A stretch of DNA of 64,000 nucleotides, taken from Macrocystis pyrifera. Lineage: Eukaryota > Sar > Phaeophyceae > Laminariales > Laminariaceae. A program made the translations under genes and the position numbers. The notes under the pieces are model-generated. The model was not told the DNA's origin. It made no database searches and saw only the letters and a program-made list of their open reading frames with translations. Positions 9,631-21,373 of the stretch are shown piece by piece (the first letter of the stretch is position 1; the number at the start of each line of letters is the position of its first letter). The stretch is from the NCBI GenBank assembly GCA_031763025.1, contig JASSKH010000043.1:702501-766500 (forward strand), written 5' to 3'.

Positions 9631-10261
9631 ATCAATCCTCTGTTCAGTTCCCTTCATACTCGTACTGTCTGTTGGTTGAGCATGCTAACTTGGCTAAGTC
9701 TGGCAGTAATTCCTTCGTATTACAGTATTTGCAAAATCCAAACCCGACCTGACATGACACACACTGCTATCAAGCAGCTCAGACCCGCTGCATCAACGGA
9801 GCAGCTCACCTGTGTGAAACCGGAAATGCGCGGCGGTCTAGTGCCTTTGCTCCCCTCCTGTCCAATCACTCCAGCAGCAACAACAGTGGGCTGTTCCTGT
9901 GCTTGTTGCTGGTGGTTACAATGCGGTCCTGAAGGAGTTCATGTATCATGGACGGCTTTATTTTAGAGGGGGCACAGTTGCCTGAAAAAATCCAAAATCC
10001 GCCATCCGCATGCACTGTTCCGTTACACACGGGCGTACCCGGCCCAGAGGAGCCAGAAGGCACGTGGAGCGGAGCGCTTCAGTGTTATTGGGGCTGGCTG
10101 GTCACTTCTCAAGACCCGATACGTTATCTAGCGTCTCATCCGAGGTGGGCAAAAGCGTTTCCGAGCCAATCTGCTGGTGCCCACAATTAGTCCCTGCGCG
10201 CGCAAACAGCCACAGCAACTCGGCCGTTTCACACCGTGCCGTTGTCGTACTAAAATATTAG

Positions 10262-10827
10262 CATCCAGCGGAGCCACTGATGGCCTATATGTCTCACAAG
10301 GAATTACGTACGTATAGAATACGCGCGTTCGGCTTATTTTAACACTTGTAAAATTCAGTGAAAAGGGATTTTTTTTTTTTTTTTTTTTTTCATCATCACT
10401 TTTACTTTCCAGCCCACTCGTAGGAGGTTTTACCCTCGACGATCTTCTGGACAAGCCGTGGTCACAGGTGTCGTCCCTTCTCCCCCCCGGTACGTGCCTT
10501 TAGTTTTTATCGCGCATAGGGTTCAGCATTCCCACTGCTCGTCGATTTTCATCGAATGTGCAGCTGACTCACGCTCTCGCGCTTTCCGCTAATCAATTTT
10601 ATGCAAGAAAAAGTCCCTACGAGCATGCACTCGGTGAGACTCGAACTCACGAAATTGATCTTGACAGGCTCGCGGACCACCTACCAAGCCACCGGGGACG
10701 CCGGCTAACATAGACAGACGAGACGTACTACGCAGCTTGCAAAGTTGAGTATCAACTACCACTTAATCCAGTCGAACTCACAGCTGACGTATTTCATAAT
10801 TTCATAAAAAAAATAATGGTTGCTGGC
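10262..10827 (+). mobile_element. R6 repeat interrupted by SINE-A
   Basis: R6 sequence (GCATCCAGCGGAGCC to AATACGCGCG) is split at about 10369 and resumes after the SINE with AGACAGACGAGACGTA, continuing through GTTGAGTATCAACTA to an A-rich end near 10815. The uninterrupted copy at 58.5-58.7 kb shows the continuous arrangement. R6 may itself be an A-tailed retroposon. Confidence 0.65.
10370..10699 (-). mobile_element. SINE-A, best-preserved copy
   Basis: T21 at 10370-10390 is the poly(A) tail. The body is unbroken and includes a C7 stretch before GGTACGTGCC. The head at 10627-10699 folds as a tRNA: GTGAG/CTCAC T stem around TTCGAGT, acceptor pairing at five of seven positions, and CTGTCAA in the anticodon-loop position. 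That loop would present GTC, but assignment to tRNA-Asp is tentative because the anticodon stem pairs poorly. Confidence 0.9.
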
Positions 10828-11119
10828 GTCGTTGCTGTAGTCAAATCCAATTTTTTTTTTTTAATTATTTGCCTTCTGACAATGTGCAGGGCGTTATATT
10901 CATTCAAGATGAAAAAACTAACTTAATTCATTTGGTGATATGTATGTATATAACACCAGGTGCCAAATTGTTAAGACAGAGAGTACTACTATAATACCGG
11001 CCCTCTCCCAAGAAAACAGGTGCTCGCAGCCTAGCCGACCCTTCCCTCTCTGCCTGTGGCTGGCCTCTTGCCCCCAGACACCGACCGCGACCATGCGTCC
11101 TAACGGCTCGACAGGAGGA

Positions 11120-11540
11120 GGAGACACAAGCAAGTAAATGCTCAAAGGGGCGGGGTATAACCCCAGTTTTTTTCCCCCGTTATTTTGGGGTCTAATAAAA
11201 CACGACTACAGCGGGGGCTCCCACGTGCCCCAAACCTGTGCCCCAAATACATTTCCGATACGCTGGCAAGACGCCCGCGGCGCCCGTGCCGAGCACGCAC
11301 GCCCATTTTTTTTTTTTTTTTTTCCGGGCACTTTCTTGGGCATAACGGGACCGCGGCGCGGGAGCGGATAGGAAGGATCATATTATGGTATCCCCTCTCC
11401 CCTGTTGCGGCATTATGGTTTGTCGCAATTGTCCCATCGTCATACCTGGCAGGCCCATACTGCCTTGCATTTAACGACCCCCCATTTTGACTACAAATCG
11501 GGGAGGTATGACCCAGCAAATAAATGTACTTAATGTATCT
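11120..11540. other. No gene recognised
   Basis: Mixed sequence with a T15-17 tract at about 11307-11323. No conserved motif. Confidence 0.4.
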
Positions 11541-12073
11541 ACTACCCTCAATTGACCACCATTTCCCCCCACTGCTGTGCTTTTTGTGTAAAGGTTGAAG
11601 CACTGAGCTGCCTGGTACTCAGTCAGCGCTGGCTTCGCTGGCTTAGTAGTTCAGTAGTTTAACCTCAACATTTCGAACGGAAGAAGTACCTTCAGGCTCG
11701 ATACGGCCTCGCGCCGGCAAACACCCCCCGGGGTTGATCTAGCCCCTAGCCGGCGCCTGTTTGTTTCGTAATACGCCCCCCCCCTCCCTCACAAGCCGTG
11801 CGTTATTTACTACCCTCAATTGACCACCATTTCCCCCCACTGTGCTTTTTGTGTAAAGGTTGAAGTACTGAGCTACCTGGTACTCAGTCAGCGCTGGCTT
11901 CGCTGGCTTAGTAGTTCAGTAGTTTAACCTCAACATTTCGAACGAAATAAGTACCTTCGGGCTCGATACGGCCTCGCGCCGGCAAACACCCCCCGGGGTT
12001 GATCTAGCCCCTAGCCGGTGCCTGTTTGTTTCGTAATACGCCCCCCCTCCCTGACAAGCCGTACGTTATTTTA
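11541..12073. repeat. Two-copy tandem duplication, 268-bp unit
   Basis: The block from ACTACCCTCAATTGACC at 11541 to CAAGCCGTGCGTTATTT recurs from 11809 to about 12073 with roughly 95% identity. The unit contains nested short direct repeats (CTGGCTTCGCTGGCTTAG, TAGTTCAGTAGTTTAA). No function assigned. Confidence 0.9.
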
Positions 12074-12614
12074 TATTGAGTGATTCTCTCCTGTTGTGTT
12101 AATTCCCTTTTTTTCTACCGCGGAAAAAGCGAGAAAAAAACGACTTTTCACGGATTTGAACCCGGGTCGTCTTTCAAGAAAAACGATCATGGTCCTGCTT
12201 GGGGCGTTTTTCGTGCGGTGTAGAAACGCTTGATAGGTGGCGTTGGAGAGATGGGCATCAACGACGGATAAGGAGGAGTGGGGGAGGGTCGGTTGGAATC
12301 AATTGGGAGAAAAAACCGATCTCGGTTCCGCTCGGGAACATCGATCGTTGGAGGAGCGCTCTCGGCTTAAAGACGGCTATCACCGCCTGATGAGAGAGAG
12401 AGAGAGAGAGGGAAAACGGCACGTTAAGGCCGATCAGACGTCTGTCCGCACCTGAAAAAGGAGAAAGCGGGGGCGATGGGATTCGGTCCCACTTGGGTTG
12501 GTCGATCGATGTTAGATGACTGTCAGCGCCTGAATGGAAGATGGGGGCGATCAAAACCAGTGAAGATACAGAACGGTCTCGGTGCCGCCTAGAGCTGTCT
12601 AGGGGTGCGTGGAA

Positions 12615-12870
12615 GAGGCGTTCTTTCTACGATAGAGGTTCAGCCTAATATTTATGAGGCTCCTCACTTGGCCTTAAGGAGCTCCATGCCTCACCCGAAA
12701 ACCGACTTCAGCATAAGTCAAATTGCAATCCGATGAATAATCCCATCGCCCAGGTGTACAAAAACGTTATTATTCGATAAAGATTGGCATTGCGACGATT
12801 TTGGGTTAAGGAGCCCCACCTTTCAGAAAAGTTTTAGCGGAAATGTGCTACCTCTACCGTAGAACGAGTC
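12615..12870. mobile_element. MITE-3 copy with GGAA target duplication
   Basis: Starts GAGGCGTTC and ends GAACGAGTC. The 4-bp GGAA lies immediately outside both ends. The interior has the family blocks GAGGCTCCTCACTTG, CTTAAGGAGCTCCA and GACGATTTTGGGTTAAGGAG. Confidence 0.9.
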
Positions 12871-13753
12871 GGAAACGCTACTACTTTTACCGGGGTATCA
12901 CCGCCTGATGAGGCGAGGGGGTACGGCGCACCAAAACGCTGACCAGGCGACTATCAGCACCTGAAGCGGAGGAGGGGGGGGGGGGACATCGAATTCGATT
13001 CAGACAAGGGACGATCTCGGTCCCGCTTGGGGCCGTCGAGCATCGTAGAGACGCTGAATAGGTGGCTATCAGCACCTGGATACGTTGCGAGGGCGATTGG
13101 AACCAGTCGAGACAGCCAGCGATATCGGTTCGGCACACATACGTAGAGTGGTTGAGCTGCGTAGAAACGCGGCAATTTTAGGCGGGAACTCTCGCCTCCT
13201 CATGAGGCGAGGGAAAAGGGCGTACCCACGGCTTCTGAGGCCCGAGGGGGCGACCAGTTTCGGTCCAGACAGAAAACGATCTCGGCTCCGAGTACAGAGC
13301 GGTCGAGGCGCATAGAAACGCCAATATTTAGACGGCTGCAGTATGCGCTCCTGGGTGAGGTTCATGTGGTTTCTGTTCGATACATCCGGTGATCTCGGAC
13401 CTGCTGGGGCCGGTCTGAGAGTTGTACGAACGCTGCATAGATACGTCGCCATGATGGTCTCATAAAGAGGAGGGGTGATCACAATCAGTTAAGATGTGAA
13501 GCACGACTTCGGTACCTCGGTCTCGCTCGGGATGGTCGACCGTCGGGGAGAAAAAGCTACCCGGTATCCTTTCAGACGGCTGATGATGATGATGAAGATG
13601 ATGTTCTCACATTAGATCACTCGCCTGAAAATCCTGCCTGTTCTATCACCACAGGCGGTTCTATAGTGAATCTCGTCGACGGTAGAAAATGAACACGTAA
13701 AACAAACAGCGCGCACGGCAGTATCATGCCAGTCCGTAAACGGAGACGGTACT

Positions 13754-13862
13754 GTTACGGAGGACCATAGTAAATAGGACCTACGGTACACACAAAAACC
13801 TACATATTTCCCTATTTTTTACGAACAAAATTTGGTCCTATTTTCTATGGTCCCCCGTAATA
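13754..13862. mobile_element. MITE-1 copy 10
   Basis: GTTACGGAGGACCATAG at left and GGTCCCCCGTAATAG at right. Inserted in the satellite array. Confidence 0.9.
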
Positions 13863-14067
13863 GCGAGCTGTGGTACACCATGCCGTATCGCTTCCAACCA
13901 AAAACCAATCCAGGGGCACATCCATGGTATGATGTGTACACCCCAAAAACACCGGCTATCAGCGCCAGGCTGATGAAAAGGGGGCGGAGATTTGTTCCGA
14001 TACACAACAACAACAAAAACGACCTTGGCCCTCCTTGGTACGGTCTTTGTGTGTTGCAGAACGGCTG

Positions 14068-14139
14068 GATACTTTTTTTTTTTCTTTTTTTTTTTATCCT
14101 CCGGCGGACTGGTAAAAATAAAGCTTAAGCTCACCACAC
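14068..14139 (-). mobile_element. SINE-B, short 3-prime fragment
   Basis: A T-rich tract (the tail), then sequence that on the minus strand reads GTGGTGAGCTTAAGCTTTAT and CCGCCGGAGGATAAAA. Strongly 5-prime truncated. Confidence 0.8.
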
Positions 14140-14609
14140 ATACTTACATGTATGTCATTGTCAGCGCCTGACAGGAACAGGCCTAGTAAGGACGAGAAGG
14201 GGACTGGAATCAGTTGGGACAACCAAAACGAGCTCGATTCGGCCTAGGACGGTCGGGCGCTGTGGAAGCGCTAACAGCCTAGACAGCCATCAACGCCAAA
14301 GGAGACGGGGAGCATGAACGCTCTTGTACATAGACGGCTATCAGCGCACGCCGAGAAGCAAGCAGTGGTTTGGCTCCACGTTGGTTTGGCTCTATGTTGG
14401 TTCGGCTCCATGTCGGTTTGGCTCCATGTAGACATACACATGATATTGGTGATATTGGTACAGCTTGGAACGGTCGAGCATTGTCGAAACGCTGGGCAGC
14501 TGGTTGTCAAGAGCTTGACGATCATAAATAGGCGCGGCATGTTCCGTTTAGACATGGAAACATTCTCCGTTCTGCGCAGAGCGACGGGGAAACGCTGCCA
14601 ACATTAATA

Positions 14610-15170
14610 CCGACAGCGCCATCATAATCACCAGCAACAGCAGCAGCAGCAGCAGCCGCAAGAGGCAGCAGCCGGCGCAATATCAGCGTCAGACCACCAC
14701 CCTCAGCAGTCAGCGCCGGCAGCAGCAACCAAAACCATCACCACCATCAGCACCAGCAGCAGCATCGACGTCAGCACCGATCATCATCACCAGCGATAGT
14801 AGGTAGCATCAGCGTTAGCATCCACACCCGCGACTACATCGACGGCAGCAGCAACGCCAAAGCAATGCCAGCATCCACACCAGCAGCAACCGCACCGCCC
14901 ACCACAAGCAGGATTGACACCAACATCCACATCAGCAGCAGTAGCCGAAGCAGCGACGCCGGCACTCACAACCGTACCACACCGTTGCAGGGCTCTCAAC
15001 GAGAAAAAGCAAAACAAAACTCAACAAAATCAACATACCAAACCAGAGGAGAAGCCAAGGCAAACGAGAACGCAAAAACGAAGCACTACCGCAGCCAAAA
15101 AAAGTTGGGGTCACAACCAAAACCATTCCCGAAATAACGACGCTTCATCCTTCACGAACTCCCGCTATTA
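14610..15170. repeat. CAG/CAA/CCA-rich low-complexity DNA
   Basis: Irregular CAG and CAC triplets on the plus strand. Several frames stay open only because of composition. No conserved domain. Confidence 0.6.
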
Positions 15171-15359
15171 ATAGCTAAAGAGCATCCACGGTTGCTCGTG
15201 CCACGATAACCTAATGCCACGCAGAAATCACAGCAACTCCTCCGAAACTCGAGAAAACAACCATTTTGTTCTTGCAGACCCCCCAAAAAAATCAAACCCC
15301 ACCAAACAAAACCCCAACCCCGCAACAAAAAAGCAAAACCTAACCCCACAAACAAAAAA

Positions 15360-15502
15360 TCACACCATCTCCTTCCCCATGAACTTCCGCTTGCTGAATA
15401 GCATCCAGTGTTTGTCCCGACCCCCACCCTCGCGGTAGATTCGGTCACAAAGTCGCTTCACTAGCTCCTCCCTGCTCTGCCGCATGTACCCCTTGAACAT
15501 CT
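15360..15502 (-). CDS. ARPC3: ARPC3 terminal exon
   Basis: The acceptor TTTTTTTGCTGCAG precedes AG then ATGTTCAAGGGG. It codes 46 residues (MFKGYMRQSREELVKR..., ending FMGKEMV) and a stop at 15360-15362. It corresponds to the carboxyl end of the family (YLQQLRQETGLRLC and FVKRQFMNKSL in human). The reading frame also stays open upstream of the acceptor, but the strong pyrimidine tract and matching phase favour this exon start. Confidence 0.9.
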
Positions 15503-15887
15503 CTGCAGCAAAAAAACATTCGGAGTGGGCAACGGTGAAAGGAGTTTGGAGGGAGAGGAAGTTGGGGAGGCTGAGGTGGTGGTGGTGGTGGTGGTGGCGG
15601 AAGGGGGGGGGTGGGTGTACTCCGGTCATGCATGACCGTAGTCGTACGACAATAAGACCCTCGCATCCCTAGAATGCCCGGTACGGAGCAATTCGAGGTT
15701 TTCGCCGACCAAGGCAGACATTGCTTGCACCGCAGCGCAAAGCGCCCGTGAGGTGGTCGGCGAGTCGCATGGAGGGTGAGTTGCATCCTACCAAGGATCG
15801 CCTTCGAGGCGGGGGGGGGGGGGGGTTATGGTTTTGGCGTTGATGGTATGAGTGTGTTGGTGCGGCGTGGGGGTAACGGTGGTGGTA

Positions 15888-15925
<38 letters not shown>

Positions 15926-17991
15926 GACGGGGGGGTGGTGGTGATCGTCGGGAGGTTGTGGTATTGGTATTAACAGTGGCGTGGGACGTTGGAAGGGGAG
16001 GAAGGGCGGGGTACTCATTATCAAGCAGCATCCCTACGATGCCGGGACGGAGCACGTCGGGGTTTTTACTGACCAAGGCAGGCACTGCTTGCACCGAGCG
16101 CCAAGCACCGTGAGGTGTTTGGCGAGCCGCATGTCGCATGAAGAGTGAGCTGCATCCGACTAAGGACCGCTTCTTGAGGCGGACTTTCTTGCATATGGGG
16201 GACAGCGTCAATTAATTGATTTACGTTCTGGCGTGGCCACTTCCAAGGACAGCAACGGGTACAGTATACTACCAGCATATGACTGCCTCGTGGGTGCCTT
16301 ACCATATATACAACTACGTGATCCGATCACCCCCCTTGCGCGGAGTTAAGGCTATCCAGGGTTATGCTGGTGGGGGGGGGAAGATTGTGGTATTGTTGTT
16401 GATGTTGATATGCGTTTTGTTGGTGGTAGGGGAGGGGGGGGGTGTACTCATTATCATGCATAGCCGTAGTCGTATGACCATAGACCCTCGCATCCCTACA
16501 ATCGAAGTATGGGCGGGACAACAGGCCGGCACAGGAGGCCTCGCCCAATCCAGTACTTACATTAAACGATCCACGGTAGAGAGACAGAATACAACAGTAA
16601 AATGGCGATCCAATCGATGGGCTCAAGATTTGCCACAAAATAATGCAACCATCGATGATTAGCCGGGACGGAGCACGTCGGGCTTTCACCGACCAGGCAG
16701 ACATTGCTTGCACCAAGCGCGAAGCGAAACGTGAGGTGTTGGGCGGGCGAGTCGCATGAAGGGCGAGCTGCATCCTACCAAGAACCGCGTTAGAGGCGGA
16801 TTTTCTTTCTTGCATACGGATGACAGCATCAAGGAAATTTATTTAATTTCTGGTGGTAGGGGGGCGGGGAGTCGCGGTATTGGTGATGGCGTGCGTCGTG
16901 TGTTGGTGGGGGAAAGGGAGGGAGAAATGGTCGTGGTCGTGTTAGGTGGGGGCGTTGGTGCTTTGCGTTATTGAGGCTATTGTCATTGATGGCGGTTGGT
17001 CGGGACGGGGCGGAGGCGGGGGGGTGGGGGAAGGACGTTCGCGGCGGGGCGGGGGGGAGGGGGCACATGGCATGAAAGCGCGCGACACTCGTACACATTC
17101 TCCGTCTGCCGGAAACAAACAGTATACCAACAGTCTCCCAGGGCTGACCAACAGCAACAAAACACACACGCACCGCTTCAACAAAACTTGAGAAAGCCGT
17201 CACCCCCCCCCCCCCCCCCCCCGCCGCCGCCAATGGATCAATTCATTTGACGATGTCATCCATATGCAAGAAAATCGGCCTAAAAAAAACTGTTCGTAGT
17301 AGGATGCAGCTCACTCGTCTTCCGATTCGCCCGTAACACCTGACGGCGCTTAGCACTTGCTTGAATCATGTCTGCCTGGTCGGTGAAAACCCGACGTGCT
17401 CCGTCCCGGCAATATAGGGACGCGAGGGTCTATGGCCTTACGACTGCGGCCATGCATGATAACGAGTACACCACCCCACCCCTACCCCCAATGTACCTCT
17501 TTTTGTTGGGTCTAATTCAGTGCTGATGCAATGACATTTATGATCGAGAAAAAAAAAACACGCACACACACACACACACACAAAAAGCACCCCGTACATA
17601 CTACAGAAAGCTCACCGGTCTCCTGCGCAGAAACGCCAGCAGGGAACAGCGTGCCTAGGTGCCACCCGGGTTGTCCCGGAGCCGCGAAATTTTGCATCGC
17701 TAAGTTCGTCAGCGCCCGCGAAGCTAGACACGAACCAAGTACACAGACAGGGTTTGTACATCATATTCGAAGGCCGAGGGGGGCGGGGGGGGCGGGCGGG
17801 GGGGCGCGGGGGGGGGCGGGGGGGGATTTACTATTACATGGACAAAAATCGGACAACCTGGTATAAGGTACCGATATGAAATACTCGTCCGCCATATTTT
17901 GCATCGCCTGGTTCGTCAGCGCCCGCGACGCGAAAAAAAAAAAAAAACGCAGGCAGAGTTTGCACATGATATTCGGCGGTCGTGTGCACTA

Positions 17992-18027
<36 letters not shown>

Positions 18028-18902
18028 CGTACTCATTAGTTGCCTGCCTTAGTCATTTGACAATTGACCACGCATCCCTTTCGAGACGAAGCACCAGGGG
18101 GGGGGGGGGGCGGGGACGGGGGGTTGTTGAACAGTAATTGAACCGTAGTATATATAGTTTCACTGCAAGAAAGGAAGGACTGTTCCGGGGCCCGTGATAC
18201 TTTGCATTGCGAGGTTCGGCAGCGCCCCCGATAGCCACAGACGAAGACGTACTCGGTACGCTGGAGGGGGTTTCCATATGATATTCCAAGGTCGAAAGCA
18301 TACGTGGGGAAGCGGGGGGGGGGGGGGGGGGGAGGGGGGGGCGGGTCAACTTCTTCGGAAATAAAACCCTGCAGACAAACACGGCTGTCGATATTTTGCA
18401 TCGACAGGTTCGTCAGCGCCCGCGAAGAAAAGACACGAACTACGGAAAACCTCACAGGCAGGGTTTTTTACATGACACCCGAAGGGCCGCGTGTACAAGC
18501 AGAGGGGATTGAGCGTGCGTGCGCATGGGTCAACAACAACACGAGGAAAAAAAAGGCCGCGGACATACGCTTGCCACCGCCTACAACTCGACACAGCGTC
18601 CGCGCTGTTGAAAGGCAAACAGCACGGGGGAATGGTGGAGACTCGGGGGAAAGGGGCGCGCGCGGGGGAGGGGGGGGGGGGGGGTGTACTAGGAGGGGGG
18701 GGGATCTAAGACCGTCACCCTATCTATAGTCAGCGTGTTGGCCCAAAAACGAACACCGAGGGCCGGGGCGCGGCGGGGGGGGGGGGGGGCGGCCGGGGGC
18801 ACGGGGAAGGGAGGTTGGGGTTAGGGGGCACCAGGAAGAATCTCACCCGCATATATATATATATATATTGGCCAACAGAAAACAAACACAAAACCCGGGG
18901 GT

Positions 18903-18939
<37 letters not shown>

Positions 18940-21239
18940 ACTTGTAGGAGAGATGTACTCCATCGCATGCATGGCGGTAATCGTACGGGGGGGTCGGGGG
19001 GGGGGTGGGGGGGGGGGGGACCTATGAACAGGGCCTGTTGCACATTAGTTTGCCATCATTTCCTTTTCAAGCGAAAATAAAAGTGGCGAAGGCGGGAGAT
19101 GGGATGGAGGGACGGGGGGGGGGGGGTAAAAAAAAAAATACCGGGGGGAGGAGGAGCGGGGGCATCTACGAACACTAACAGCGTTACCAACCAATTTGTT
19201 TGCTTGAGTATTCTTCCAACGAAAATAAAACTGTGAACACAGGAGGGGGAGGGGGGCGGCTGGGGGTGTACTCACTATCATGCATGGCCGTGGTCGTATG
19301 ACCGTAGACCCTCGCATCCCTACAATGTCGGGACGGAGCACGTCGGGGTTTCCACCGAACAGGCAGACATTGCTTGCGGCTAGGGGGGGGGGGGGGGGGG
19401 GGGGGGGCGTACTCATTTGTTGCTTGCCTCAGTCATTTGACCATTGACCACCACGCATCCCTTTCAAGACGTGCTGCTAGGGGGGGAGGGGGGGGGGGGG
19501 TACTCCTGTTCATGAAAGGCCGTGTAGAGTCGTGTGATCACACACGTTCACATCCCTACAAAAAGTGCATTGCCGTGACGGAGAACGTCGGGGTTTCCAC
19601 CGACCTAGCAGGCATTTGCTCGAACCAAAGCGCAGAGCGCCGTGAGATGTTTCGCGAGACGCATAAAGGGTGAGCTGCTTCCTCCACCAACAATCACTTG
19701 TCGGGACGGGGAAGGGGGGGGGGGGGGTCTTGGCGAGAGGCTCACCCTCTTTTTTGCCAGGGTGCTTCTCGAGCTCCTTGAGGCACTGCTGTATGAAGAA
19801 GGTGAGGTAGATCAGGGTGCGGTCGGAGGATCCATCTATCTGGTAGTTCCGGTAAAGAACGTTCGCGCGGAAGTAGTACAGCGCCTCCTCGACGATGTCC
19901 TCTTGACCTTTTGCGAGAAGGGGGGAGGCAAAACGAATACATAAACAGGAAAGCAACCACAGAAGAGTTACGAAAAACAGAAAGGACTACGTACACGTAC
20001 GGCAAAAGAGGAAAATTCGGGGGAGGGGGAACCGCAAAACTAATAAAACAGAAAAACAAACCAGAAAACACTAACAAACAACAAAAAAGCTAAAAAAAAA
20101 AAAAGCATGGGTATGTATACATATAAAAAGAGTGCAAAAAAAAAAAGGAAAACACGACAAAAGAGTAGTACACGAAGTAAAACGAACAAATTGGAGAGAA
20201 AATAAAACGTTGAAAGAACGAATGAAAAAAACCCAACAAACACAAAAATAAACGATAAGACACACAAAAAAAAACAGGGTGGGGGGGGGGGGGGGGGTGA
20301 CCGAAACGATCAGAAGCATAATCCACAAAGAACGTTATGGAAAAACGTAGGATAGTCCTGGTCCAGGACGCTGCCTCGGGGGTAATACAGAGCCTCCTCT
20401 CGCTCTTCGGCGGGGGCAGAAAAAAGAAACACAGGAAAACCGAGGAATCAAGCGAAAGGAAAGCAAACAACCTCAAAACGCGGGGGGGGGGGCGGGGGGG
20501 AAGAAGGGAGGCGCGCGCGCGAGGTGGGGGGGGGGGGGGGGGCACTCATGTCATGCATGGCCGTAGTCGTATGACCATAGACCCTCGCATCCCTGCGATA
20601 CCGGGACGGAGCACGTCGGGTTTTCACCGACCAGACAGGCACTACTTCTGGCACCAAGCGCGAATCGAAACGTGAGGTGTTGGGCGGGCGAGCGGCATGG
20701 AGGGTGAGCCGCATCCTACCAACAACCGGTTGTGAGGCGGACTTGCAATGGATGACGGCTTCAAAATAACATACATATTTTTTTGTTCCCTGATGTGGCT
20801 TTTTCCAGAGACAGCAACGAGTATGCTATGTAACTGCCTCATGGATGCCTTGCCATTCCATGTACACAAGAGGCCGAACCCTTTTAGTACTGCAGTCCCG
20901 TTTCGGGGATAAACTACTTGGAATTTGACTGGTTTGTCCCCAAACCGGGACTGCAGTACTAAAAGGGTTAAATAGTACACAGACGCCTTGTATACGTCTG
21001 GACGCGCGACGGCCGCTCTCCGTCTTTCCCTCCCTCCCTCTCCCCCTCCGCCCCCCCCCCCCCCCCCCCCACCGATCCCGACTACGGCCATGCCATGACA
21101 TGAGTACCCCTCTCATCCCTTCCTCCCTCCCTCACCCTGTTCATAAACGTTGCAGAGTTAGTTCCGGTGGGGGGGTGGGGGTGGGGGGGGGGGGGGGGGG
21201 GGGGAGCTAAACACCACATAGGTTGATTGACGGCATACA

Positions 21240-21273
<34 letters not shown>

Positions 21274-21342
21274 CGTACTCATTAGTTGCTTGCCTTAGTC
21301 ATTTGACCATTGACCACGCATCCCTTTCGAGACTGAGCACAT

Positions 21343-21373
<31 letters not shown>

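Larger units (their letters stand above)
12200..14610. repeat. Degenerate satellite-like array (about 15 units)
   Basis: Recurring boxes, always in the same order: GTAGAAACGCTnnATAGG, CTATCAGCGCCTGA, GGGGCGATTGGAAT, and GATCTCGGTCCCGCTTGG followed by GGTCGAGC. CTATCAGC-type boxes lie near 12375, 12523, 12893, 12950, 13062, 13955, 14157 and 14333, with further decayed ones between. Spacing is irregular, about 60-150 bp or more. The array is interrupted by MITE-3 (12615-12870), MITE-1 (13754-13862) and SINE-B (14068-14139). Confidence 0.65.
17870..18490 (-). pseudogene. Three upstream copies of the ARPC3 exon 4 acceptor and exon start
   Basis: On the minus strand, GGGCGCTGACGAAC, then a few bases, then CGATGCAAAAT, recurs near 17888-17925, 18192-18235 and 18388-18430, each with more upstream intron sequence (the CAGGGTTT or CAGACAGGG part). 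Products begin AMQNMADEY, AMQSITGPG and SMQNIDSR and then diverge. Only the first retains an AG at the acceptor. These are decayed tandem duplicates, separated by G runs and R2-like spacer. Confidence 0.75.

Noticed and set aside
10627-10699. A functional tRNA gene (also at 5034-5106 and 3203-3276)
   Set aside because: The tRNA-like sequence runs straight into SINE-A body and poly(A) with no T-run terminator, and recurs with the same downstream sequence. It is a SINE promoter head.
12140-12230. A tRNA on the minus strand, from a GGGTTCAAATCC B-box-like motif
   Set aside because: The T stem pairs at only about three of five positions and no acceptor or D arm could be folded.
12200-14610. A CRISPR-like array
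   Set aside because: Units are degenerate and irregularly spaced with no identical repeats or unique spacers of fixed length, in eukaryotic-type DNA.
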